From Macrolepiota albuminosa (Eukaryota > Basidiomycota > Agaricomycetes > Agaricales > Agaricaceae), in the NCBI GenBank assembly GCA_027475525.1, contig JAMWFC010000009.1, forward strand, positions 372,001 through 436,000: DNA of 64,000 nucleotides, read 5' to 3'. Shown piece after piece: positions 32,461-42,742 of the stretch (position 1 is its first letter; every line of letters begins with the position of its first letter). The notes below the pieces were generated by a model. That model was given only the letters and a program-made list of their open reading frames with translations, did no database searches and had not been told where the DNA came from. The position numbers and the translations under genes were made by a program.

Positions 32461-35043
32461 TCAATCGATATTCAAGCTTTCTAATCCCGGCTCTCTCCTC
32501 ATTAATAACTCCTCGCCCAAACGTTCCAGCTCTTCCAATCGGCGTTTTTCATCATCAACGCATTTCTGTTGCAGCGCCGTCATTGTTGATTGAAACTCCT
32601 GCTCCCGAGACTCTCGCGCCCTTCTCGCTTGGTTGTTCCTTTCCATCTCCCTTTCGTGGAATCTATCTTCTCGTTTTTGTTCATGAGCCTGAAATTTAGA
32701 TTCGCGTAGTTGCTGAGCCTCCTCAAATTCGGATTCGCGCAATTCTTCGGCCTGATCGAATATTTCCTTCCGGTTCCGTTGTATTTTCACAAACTCGGCC
32801 TCGCGTCTTGCCTCGTTAATTGTGAATGTGTGATTTCGTTCTTTCGCACCTTTTTGGAAAGCTTCAGCTCTCAGCCCCTGCGACTGCTCAAACATCCTCT
32901 GGAAATTTGAGACAGCAAAGGGTTCTTGCATATTTGTAACCTTGGGTATTGGAAGTGCATCTTCAATGAGTGCACCTCTAAACATCACAGATGGCACCTA
33001 TGCATTTGTTCAGTGTTTTTGAAGAATTGTAGTGAATGACTTAGGACCCACAATCCCCGTATCAGGTCCGTCAAGAAATTCCGATGTGCGCTCGATGATC
33101 TGATGTAGACGCATAGACGAAGACCGTCTTTTCAAGCGTTTTGAAAAGGCCGCTCTGAATGGATTAAACGACTTACACTGTACGACTAAACATACTGACA
33201 AGGTCAAGTCTCAGTGGGTTTCACCATGTAAAGGTCTGAGATATTACCTAAATCTTGATGGTGGTGGTGATACAGAGTTACTAATGACGAGTTGGATTCT
33301 CAGTGGGTTTCACATAAAAACGTCTGCGGTAATACTCACAATTTTCCATAATCGGTACCGTTATATTCAAGGCTGGGTAAAGGTCTGCGGCAATACCTAC
33401 CCCGCATCAACTCAAACCAAACAATTTGATCTTCCGTGAGACGTTGATTAAGTTGGATGGCTTGGCTTTTGTATAACTCCAAAGTCATGTCCTTCTGACG
33501 TTGGAAGCAGATATCCTCTAAATCTGCCTCCGCCTTCGCTTGCTCTCTAATATGCGACATTGACATGTAGAACGCTGTCGAATATTGCCTTTCAGCATTC
33601 TGAAAAGCAATGGAACGCCGTCCGCCACTCCTAAAATGTCCCATGTGTCTGTGATTTCCTTAACCAGTGCTTAATTTGTTGATCGAAGATAGTGCTGCGT
33701 CCCAATTCTCCAGCGTCCCGTGCAGCCTCTAATGCGCGAAATTTGTCATCTCTTCTGCTTTCATCCTGCAAGAATGTTTTTTGCTGCTTCTCTTGAGAGC
33801 GCATAAAGTATGCAGTAAACTTGTCCTCTTCGACTTCGGCTGAGTGAGTGCTCCCTTCCGGATCGCCTTGTTCGACCAGATCGGGCGATTGCTCCTGTTG
33901 ATCATTAGATTCAGGAGATGTTGGCTGCGTCAAAGAACTGAGGCTCTCAGGATTAGGTGAGGAAGAGGACTGAGACAGACTCCTCATCGATTGAGATGGG
34001 GATTGAGAAATCTGTGTAACCTGTTGGTCATTATATTTGGTGGACGTTGGCTGCGGAGGGAAAACGAGGTATTCTTGGTCATTAGATTCGGTGGACGTTT
34101 GCTGCGGAAGGTGTTCATCAGATTTGGTGGACCTTTGCTGCGGATGGAAATAGAGGTATTCAGCAAAAGTTGAGGAAGAGGAAGATGGACTCTTTGTTAA
34201 AGGTGATGATGGAGTAACTGATTGGGAATTCACAGGCTCCGAGTCTCCATCAGGAGTTACTGGTATAAGCTAAACATTGATACTGTTAGAATTTGTATAA
34301 TGATTGTCTCCGAAACTCACCATGTCCTGGAGGCTTGACTGTTCCTCGGCAACTTCCATAATCTCTTTCCGCCTTTCCATGAGTCTGCCAAATTGTTTTA
34401 ATAAAGCAACGTTGAGAGTATCGTATTTCTTTGTCAATCTCTGACGACCGTCGCTTAATAGTTCCTTCCGTACTCCACTATACCACTCCGCTCGCCTCGC
34501 GCGCATCTCCTGGTCACTTTCAAAAGCGCGTGCACGATCTTGTTGTCCCTGGACAAACATGACCTCTCGCGCAGCATCAGCCTTTTGAGATCTCTCTTCT
34601 TCAAGTGCGTCAGTTTCCTTGTACAGCTCTCGTCGCCGTAGGTCATTTTTCAGGAAGGTATTACGAAAATTCGCCATTGTACGATCAAATTCGTCCCGTC
34701 GTACACGCTCTCCCATTGATCGAGCCGTCTCCTCTTCTGTAAACTGGAGCTCAAAATCACGCAAGCTCTCTTGGAAGGTGTCGTTCCACTGTGCTTCAGA
34801 GACCGCATATTGTTTTTCATGCGCATCATCAGGCTCTGGATTGATGGGCAGTATAGGATCATTGAGCTGAGTGGCTTCTGGGGCGCCGAGCTTCCTGTTG
34901 TCCGTAAGTACAAGGACTCCTGGAATACATTACTGCGCAGCTCATCGGAATGACAAACCTTAGAAATCTCATGGATTTGGGTCGTGTCCTTACAAGGTGA
35001 GTCACAGAGCGGGAGCTGATGGAAGGGGTGTATCATCAATCAT
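32461..35043 (-). pseudogene. Hendecad-repeat coiled-coil protein, copy B (decayed)
   Basis: A tandem duplicate of copy A, offset by about 3.1 kb, with the same exon order. Its last exon is intact (nine 11-residue units over 32871-32575, such as RESEFEEAQQL), but upstream parts are broken. In exon 1 an extra base relative to copy A (CACAGAGC against GCAAAGT on the plus strand near 35005) puts a TGA at codon 14 after the shared ATG at 35043. Near the start of exon 2 one base is missing (CGGACAAC against CGGGGCAAC on the minus strand). In exon 3 a 20-bp deletion near 33645 shifts the frame just before SIAFQNAERQ. One of these could be bypassed by an alternative start, but all three together argue for a pseudogene. 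Confidence 0.65.
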
Positions 35044-35884
35044 GACTTGGAATTTATAACATTGTTCACAGCATACCCTGGCTATTTGTGGAACTGCTCA
35101 GTTACTGATTGTTGGTTGCATAGCAATGCAGTTGTTCCTGATGCAGCTGTTCGGGCCGATTGAATATGTACATGCACACAGACATTTGTCCAACTGCCTC
35201 GACTCACCTATTGTGCTCAGGTGAATGATGATAGGTTCAACTCAAATCAAGTCATCAGTGTCACCCTGCTACTCGAAAACCGTTCATGCCCTTTCAATGG
35301 AGGATATATGCTCGCTCGTTCTCTCAAGCCTCGGGCTACCCACGCATCAAATCACCTTCTGTCTAACATTTGACACATCTCTTTGTTACTGTACCATGAC
35401 AGTCCTCCTGACAGATGTTGCAAGGATAATTCTAGGCGTCTAATCAGGTCCGCGGTTAATATAAAGCCTCCTACATTGACCTTTTCAGGCTATACAACTT
35501 GGATTCTATGCTATCACTCCTGAATACATGATGCGTCCCTCCATGCAACGGCGTCAGCTCACAGATTCCTTCTAAGTCCAATTAATGATAATTTTCCGGG
35601 GTCACGTGCTTTCAACAGAAGTATGCATCCACATTACGCACCCGTTCCAAAAAAACTCAAATACTAAAGCTTCAAGAACAATCGTAGTCAATACTTTGAG
35701 TCAGAATAACTCAATTTTACTTTCCAAAACTGATTTTGCAGGCCTCCATGCTAATGAACCGAGAAAATTTCAACATGAGTCATGGACACAATATCGGAGT
35801 TGATTTGTACCCACAAAGTGACTTGTTTTTGGTCGACATATAAATGGAGATGTTAGACATCCATTGAGAAGGACTTCTAGCTGT
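35044..35884. other. Intergenic between copy B and arginyl-tRNA synthetase
   Basis: It contains the promoter block shared with copies A and C (35090-35165) and the dispersed repeat matching 28085-28160 (35235-35300). The remaining 500 bases show no gene. The synthetase promoter should lie in the last part. Confidence 0.45.
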
Positions 35885-38267
35885 ATGAATTCTCCAGGAC
35901 ACTTTCTTGATTCCGCCAGACTATCTATTGCCAATCAAGTGTCCCGATCTTTAGGGATATTACTGGAAGCGGCTTTAGATGGTGTTGATTTTGGAAAGAA
36001 GGGCTGCGATTTGACCATTGCAGTTCCACGATTTCGTCTGAAGGAAAAGCCCACAGCACTGGTTCAAAAGCTCGTATCTGAAGTTAGTATATCTAACTTT
36101 CTAGGCGTTATCTTTGTTGACAATAAAATATGTAGTTTCAACCGGATGACTATGTTGAGTCTATCGCTGGAGACGGTATCTTTGTCCACTATCGTTGTCG
36201 CACGATAAATTTGGTTCGATCATCGCTGGACACGATTTTCAAACTCTCCAAACCGACGGAAAAACACCCACATGGTACATATGGTACCAATGAAACAGGA
36301 AAGGGTCGCAGAGTGGTTATTGAGTTTTCATCTCCTAACATTGCAAAACCTTTTCACGCTGGACATCTCCGGAGCACTATAATTGGGACTTTCTTGGCGA
36401 ATCTTTTCGAAGCAAATGGCTGGCAAGTAACCCGGCTGAATTAGTATGTCTGCCTGATGGTTCATTTATCGTGACGTATGCTGATCCCGGTTTCATAGTC
36501 TCGGTGACTGGGGGAAACAGTTTGGTATGCTTCTGTACTTTCAGCTTGAACACCGTTCTTATCCCCGAACAGGACTTCTTGCAGTTGGATTTCAACGCTA
36601 TGGGTCTGAGGCTGAACTTGCCGAGAACGCGATCATGCATCTCTTCAAAGTCTACGTGGCCGTCAACAAAGATGTCAAGGAGGAAAAGATGGAAAGCTCA
36701 GAAAATTCGAAAAAAGGAAATGCAAGAATGAAGGACGAAAGTATAAACAAAAACTATTCTGCTACAGATGAAGAAGCCAAAGTTCTTTTCCGCAGGATGG
36801 AGCAGGGTATGTTCTTTGTTCATCGTCGCTATGGGCATTTTGACTCACTCTAATGCGAATTTATGCAGGCGACGAAGAGGTTCTCGCATTGTGGCGTCGT
36901 TTCCGTGCTTTATCAATCAAAGCGTATGAGCAAGTCTATAAACGACTCAATGTGTATTTTGACGTATATTCGGGCGAATCTCAAGTGACATCAGAGGGAA
37001 TCGCAAGGGTAATGAGAACCTTGAAAGAGAAGGGCCTCCTGACCACAAAAACGCTTGCAGAAAGCCAGCAGTATCATGGCGCTCAGTCTGATGCAGTCGA
37101 CGATGAGATGGACGCTGTTGTGGCCCAGGCGGGTGATGATAATGACTCGCCCCAAGGTGCAAAGCCCCAAGCGATTGATGGAGTAGACGCAAATGAGAAT
37201 GAGATGGCCAAGGATACCGGCCCGTCTTTAGCGCTCGCCGTTGATCTGTCAGAATGGAAGCTTGGAAAGCCTGTTGTCGAGAAAGGAGGTCAGTAGAGTC
37301 TTTTTTGCCTTCTCTTTTTAACTTTCTAATAACGAACGGACAGACGGGGCCACTATCTATATCGTACGCGATATTGCTGGAGCTCTGCAACGATACGAAG
37401 AATATAAATTTGACAAGATGATCTATGTTGTTGGAGACCAACAAGATCTACACGTGGCGCAATTTTTCAAGATCCTATCTCTTATGGATGCACCCTTCGT
37501 CAATTGTCTTGAACATGTCAACTTCGGCAAAGTCCATGGTATGAGCACACGAAACGGCGAAGTGAAGTTTTTAGAAGATATTCTGGATACAAGCAGGGAT
37601 GCGATGCTTACTCAGATGATGAAGAACGACGAGAAAATACGAGAGATAAGCGACCCATCTTACTACAGCGATCAGGTCGGAATGACTTGTGTGAAGATTC
37701 AAGACATGCAAGCTAAACGGTACGTTCCTCTTCAGGGCCGAATGCATCTACTGATGGGTCACTCTTCCCGGCCAGGATCCACGCGTATGACTTTGATCTG
37801 CAACGTATGACCTCTTTCGAAGGCGACACCGGTGCCTACCTGCAGTACGCTCACGTTAGGCTGTCCTCCATTCCCCGGAAGGCTGCCCCAGCACTTGTTC
37901 TTCGTGATGATCCTTCTCTCATCGACACTTCGCTGTTGACAGAACCGAAGGCCCGCGAACTTGTTTTCTTGTTAGCATCCTACCCCGACGTGGTTAAAAC
38001 CGCCATGAAGACTTACGAACCATCTACGATTGTGTCTTATTGTTTCCGGTAGGGCATTTTATTTCTCGCCCCTCATTGTTCTTTTACAGATGACCTCCGG
38101 CTTTTTCTAGGCTCAGTCATGTCATTAGTTCTGCGTGGGAGACTTTGAATGTCATTGGTCAAGAAGAAGAAATTGCACAGGCTCGACTATACTTGTTTAC
38201 CTGTGCACGCTTCGTCTTGGCAGGCGGCATGCGTCTCCTTTCTTTGACGCCAATCGATAGAATGTAA
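35885..38267 (+). CDS. Cytosolic arginyl-tRNA synthetase
   Basis: The enzyme charges tRNA-Arg with arginine in translation. Eight exons (35885-36082, 36136-36443, 36499-36524, 36573-36806, 36869-37288, 37344-37719, 37776-38048, 38111-38267) give 663 aa. The class I signature is FHAGHLRST (HxGH, residues 140-143), preceded by [13 protein letters not shown] and followed by [12 protein letters not shown]. Eukaryotic ArgRS landmarks follow: [59 protein letters not shown], and the expected C-terminal ending [10 protein letters not shown]. The start used is the first in-frame ATG after stops. The N-terminus is shorter than in some relatives, so an upstream exon is possible. Exon 3 is only 26 nt. 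I see no lesion. Confidence 0.92.
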
Positions 38268-38654
38268 CAAATCGAAAGTGATCTGTGTTGCAAAATGACG
38301 TTATTTGTTCCATCCTGGCTTGTAACAAATGTAAGGGTACCTAAATCTCCTCGCTAGGTATTGAAATATAGAAACTGTAATCCCTGATCATGTAAAAGAA
38401 TGCTGTCATGCACTGTTGTCGAGACTCAAGGACGCACCAAGTCATTGATTCAAGTACCTCATTTATGGAATAGAAAGTTTTTCATATCCGAATATACATG
38501 CCGTCAAGTCAAAAGAACAAGAAAATTAGTTATTCAATACACATGCAGTATGGTCCATTACAAAAGTATCGAGAGTAAATCCAGATGATGTACGTTTCAT
38601 ATCCTATCTCATTGAAGTTAACTGATCAAAGTTGTGTATGAAAAGCCAAAATTT
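38268..38654. other. Intergenic after arginyl-tRNA synthetase
   Basis: No gene recognised. The interval ends where similarity to UDP-glucose dehydrogenase begins. Confidence 0.4.
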
Positions 38655-39357
38655 CCTTATCGGTTCCCTTCAGACTCCTGAGGGCAAGGACGCGAGTGGT
38701 GCCTTGGTCTCCGTTTATGCTAACTGGGTCTCATGAATTGTCTCTTATCGATATATCATAAATTCGGCATACGAACAAATTCATAGTACTGACCGCATCC
38801 TAACTCTTGGCCTCTGGTCCTCCGAACTGTCTAAGCTCACCACAAATGCCATCTCATTCATCACTGCCCTCTCTGCGATCTGCGAAGCCACTGGTACCAA
38901 CATCGGAAGTTGCTCACGCATTTGGGTACAATTCTCGCGTTGGCCCCAAGGGTCCTGAAAGCCTACGTCGGCTTTGGTGGCTCGTGTTTCTAGATTTTTC
39001 AACCTCGTATACTTAGCCGAAAACTGCCAGATACCTGAGGCCGTGGCGTCCTGGCTCAGGTCGTTGAGATGAATGAGGAGCAGAGACGTCGGTCCTTGAA
39101 GCGTGTTGTGGAAACGCTGTCTAAGACTATTACTGGCAAGGTGTGTCTGTTTCATTGGTCAATTGTAGAGCATATTCACTGATTAGTGATTGGGGTGCAT
39201 CACCTAGCCATATCGCAGTTTTGGGCTTCACCTTCAATGCATGATACTGGCAATACGATGGAGTCTGTTGTGATCATCATCCAGACTAAACGTGCTCTCA
39301 TCCCACAGTTGAGCATGCTCAGATCTTGGCTAATTTCCAAGAGGCAAGGCCCTTGAT
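38655..39357 (+). pseudogene. Truncated UDP-glucose dehydrogenase pseudogene
   Basis: Nearly colinear with 47062-47806 of the intact gene further right, beginning TATCGGTTCCCTTCAGACTC and continuing through the following intron (TGGGTCTCATGAATTG against TGGGTCTCGTGAGTTG). Because the introns are retained, it arose by DNA duplication rather than retroposition. The donor GT is mutated to AT, a stretch around the parental [12 protein letters not shown] is altered, and the frame is broken several times (for example GTTTCTAG where the parent has GCTTCCAG at the catalytic Cys region). It lacks the N-terminal NAD-binding half and the C-terminus. It cannot make a functional enzyme. Confidence 0.88.
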
Positions 39358-39745
39358 TCAGACTGAGGGGGCAGAACATCGCAGTCTATGGGCCGAATCT
39401 GGGCTGGTGGAGAGGGTGATTTTGGAGGATGGGACTGGGGGCTTGAGTGGTGGACTGGGAGGTCTTTGGAGCGTAGGCGGGGGTGGAGGCGAATTGTAAT
39501 TGGGGAGCGTCCCTTTTGCCGTGCCATTCTGGGGATTATAAAAACCGCTCTTCAGAAGAAATTTGGAGTCATCTTGTTCGCTTGTCACGCGTCACGCGTC
39601 AGCACTCCAACTCCGCGTCTGTTCGCATTATCCCTTGGGTATAGGCTTCCCCGTCCAGTGTCATGGAATCTGGTTCCATCACGGCTCCCACACGCTGCCT
39701 GTTGCTGTAGCTGGCGTGCCTTTTGGGCGGCGCCTTGCCTGACAT
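39358..39745 (-). pseudogene. SET1 5'-end pseudogene
   Basis: On the minus strand from 39745, MSGKAPPK and its upstream CARVCL match the start of SET1 at 27701. The GPRALYG continuation is disrupted. A TAATCCCCAGAATGGC junction near 39530 matches the SET1 intron-1 acceptor and exon-2 start (AATTGTCAGAATGGC). A short proline-rich frame then ends at TGA close to 39358, exactly where the dehydrogenase pseudogene ends. No RRM or SET domain is present. This is a promoter-plus-start fragment copied together with the adjoining tRNA gene. Confidence 0.75.
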
Positions 39746-39929
39746 AAGGCAGACCCTAGCCCCGTTGTGGCGAGAAAGCAAAAAAGGAGCGCGCGGCACG
39801 AGTCCACTTCACAGCCTTTGGTTTGACCAAACACCTGTCTCTCCGTCGACCTCACAGACGCAATCTCTTTTCTGTAGATTTCACCCTCTATACTTACCGG
39901 TGGTGTTCAATCAATTTGATCAAAATCAC

Positions 39930-40011
39930 AGCAGCATGGTGCAGTTGGAAGCGCGCGGGGCCCATATTATTTGCCACCCCGAGGTCATTTGATCGAAACA
40001 AGCTGCTGCTA
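39930..40011 (+). tRNA. tRNA-iMet second copy, probably degenerate
   Basis: Same length (82 bases) and layout as the gene at 27954. The acceptor stem AGCAGCA/TGCTGCT is intact. The D stem is GTGC/GCGC with one wobble. The anticodon arm CGGGG-CCCATA...A-CCCCG has a 9-nt intron TTATTTGCC at the same place. The T loop ATCGAAA is kept, but the T stem ATTTG/CAAGC now has an A-C mismatch and a G-T pair. It may be weakly functional or a pseudogene. Confidence 0.65.
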
Positions 40012-40421
40012 ATCTGTCCTCTACGTTTTTTTCGCTCTTTTTTTTTCCGTGATGTCTTTGGTGCCATCCTGAGTCAACGACCATTTACAAGCGTCTACAT
40101 CAAGCAACAGCAACTTGGAAGCATGTACATGTACATCTGCTATGTCCTGTCGTGCGCTTAATAAACATTGAGTGTGGAGACTTGTACTGAACACCGCGAA
40201 AATAATCTCCAATCTCCACAATGACACTTTCAATCACTACAATCACTACCCTCCCCAAGTTCTCGTTCTCGTTCTCGTTCTCTCAAGCCTTGATGATCCC
40301 TTCGCCTCAGTCGATATCTTTACATGCACGTGCTTATTGCAACATGCTGATTCTAATTCCTCATGTGTTCTTGGTGAAGCAAACGAGCAACTCGGATCAT
40401 GACCGTTTTGCCTATGGGCTA

Positions 40422-42742
40422 TTACAAAGAACGTGTACGACGAAGAAATCGACGCGGAAACTTCTCGTGACTCAATGGCAGTCCTTGCTCTCTACTCATG
40501 ATCAACTCCTCACCCAAAAGTTCTAACTCCTTCAATCGCCCTTCCTCGTTATAAATGCAGTCCTGCTGCAGTCTCGACATCACCTGCTGAAACAGCCGTG
40601 CCCGCTCCTCTTGTGCCTTTCTCGTTCGGACATTTCTTTCTGCCTCGTTTTTGTAGAAATCGTCTTCTCGTTTTCGTTCATTATCCAGAAATTCAGATTC
40701 ACGTTGCTGCTGGGCCTCCTCGAAACCAGATTGGCGCGATTCCTCAGCCTGATCGAATATTTCCTTGCGTTCCTGTTGGACATTTACAAATTCGGCCTCG
40801 CGTCTTGCCTCGTTGATTCTGAAAGTGTAATTTCGTTCTTTTGCGCCTTTCTGAAAAGCTTCGGCTCTCAGTTCCTGCGACTTCTCAAACATTTCCTGCA
40901 TTCTCCTTGACTTAACGAAGCGTTCGACAGTATCTGTATTCCTGGGTATTGGAAGTTCTTTTTCGATGAGTTTATTACTTCCAATCAATGCATATGGCCC
41001 CTGTACCCGTATTCAGCGTCTTTGAAGAAGGATATAGAGAACGGATTATACGACTCACCAATCCATCAGAGCTGTTAACGACAAGATGAAGTGTCAGCGG
41101 GTTTCACATGAAAAGGTCTGCGACCATACAGACTACTCAGAGCCCCCTGTAGTGATACGCTGAGTAAGTTGGATGGCTTCACACATGAAAAGATTTGCAT
41201 TTACTATAGGCATCTTAGTCAAATCATAAGGTTTCCTGTCACGCATAAACTTGAACCAAACAATTTGATCTTCTGTTCGTTGATTAAGTTGGATAGCTTG
41301 GCGTTCGTATAATGCCAAAAGCATATCCTCCTGACGTTTGAAGTGAATCTCTTCTACATCCTCCTCCGTATACGCTTGTTCTATAATATTGAGCATGGCC
41401 ATTCGAAACCCCAAATAACGCCGACTATCAGCATTCCGAAAAGCAGTTGAACGCTGGATCTCTCTCCTAAACCGTTCTTCTTCCCGACCACGGATATGCT
41501 CTAACAGTGATTTGTTCAACCACTGGTTCATTTTTTTATCGAAGATAACGCTGCGTTTTGATTCCTCCCTCGCGTCCTGCGATGCACAAAATCGGCGTTG
41601 TCTCTGCCATTCATCTCGCAAGAATTTTTTCTGCCGCTTCTCTTGAGAGCGCATAAAGTATTGATGAAATTTGTCCTCTTCGACCCCGGCTGAGTGAGTC
41701 CTCCCTTTCGTATCGCCTTGTTCAACCAGATGGGGCGATTGTTCCTGTTGATCATTAGATTCAGGGGATGTTGCCTGCGTTAAAGAATCGAGGCTCTCAG
41801 GATCAGGTGAGGAAGAGGCCCAATCTTGACTCCTCATCCATGGAGCTGGAAATTGAGAAATCCGCGTAACATGTCGATCATTAGATTCGATGGACGCTGG
41901 GTGTGAAGGGGAATAGAGGCTTTCAGCACAAGGTGAGGAAGGGGAAGATGGACTCTTTGGTGAAGGTGGCGATGAAGTAACTGTTTGCGATTCCACAGTC
42001 TCCGAGCCTCCATCAGGAGGTATAAGCTAAACGTTGAATACCGTTAGAATTTGGATAAAGATTGTCTCCAAGGCTTACTCTGTCCTGGTGGCTTGAAGGT
42101 TGCTTGGCAACCTCCATCGTTTCTTTCTGCCTTTCCATGAGTCTGTCAAACTGTTCCATCAAAGCAGCGTTGAGAGCATCGCATTTCTCTGCCAATTTTT
42201 GACGACCCTCCCTGAAGAGTTCCTTTCGTGTTGTACTATACCACTCCACTCTCTTCGCACGTATCTCCTCTTCGATTTCAAAAGCATGTGCACGATCTTG
42301 CTGTCCCTGGACGAATATGGCCTCTCGCGCAGCATCAGCCTTTTGAAATCTCTCCTCCCGAAGTGCGTCAGCTTCATCATACTTCTCTTGTCGCCGTAGG
42401 CGATTTTTTAGGAAGATATCGTCAAAATTCGTCATTGTACGATCAAATTCGTCCTGTCGTGCACGCCCTCCTGCTGCCTGAGTCGTCTGTTCTTCCTCAA
42501 ACTTGAGCTGGAAATCTCGCAGGCTGTCTTGGAAAGTGTCGTTCCACTGTGCTTCAGCTTCAGAGAGCATGTATTCTTTTTCGTAATCGGGTTCTGGAAA
42601 GATGAGCGGTGCGGGGGCATTGCGACGAGTCTGTCTTGAGGGGAAGATCTGTCTGGTGACTATAAGTACGAGTACTACTGGGGCTCGTTGCTGTGCAGCT
42701 TGTCGGATTAACTAACCTTAGTAGATGTCGCATGGTTTTCAT
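40422..42742 (-). CDS. Hendecad-repeat coiled-coil protein, copy C
   Basis: A more diverged paralogue of copies A and B, read right to left. The exon around 42700-42090 encodes PDYEKEYMLSEAEAQWNDTF and later REAIFVQGQQD, RAHAFEIEEEI. The exon from about 42031 to 41140 starts with the Ser/Pro-rich linker (ESQTVTSSPPSPKSP) and later carries EDMLLALYERQAIQL. The last exon, 40988-40422, holds nine 11-residue units over 40868-40572 (RAEAFQKGAKE, RKEIFDQAEES, RESEFLDNERK). Its tail is longer than in A and B. The start codon and first exon could not be fixed. Unlike copy B I find no clear disabling change in the main exons, so it may be expressed. Its function is unknown. Confidence 0.6.

Noticed and set aside
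38655..39357. A processed (retroposed) UDP-glucose dehydrogenase copy
   Set aside because: Intron sequences of the parent are still present, so it is a DNA-level duplication.
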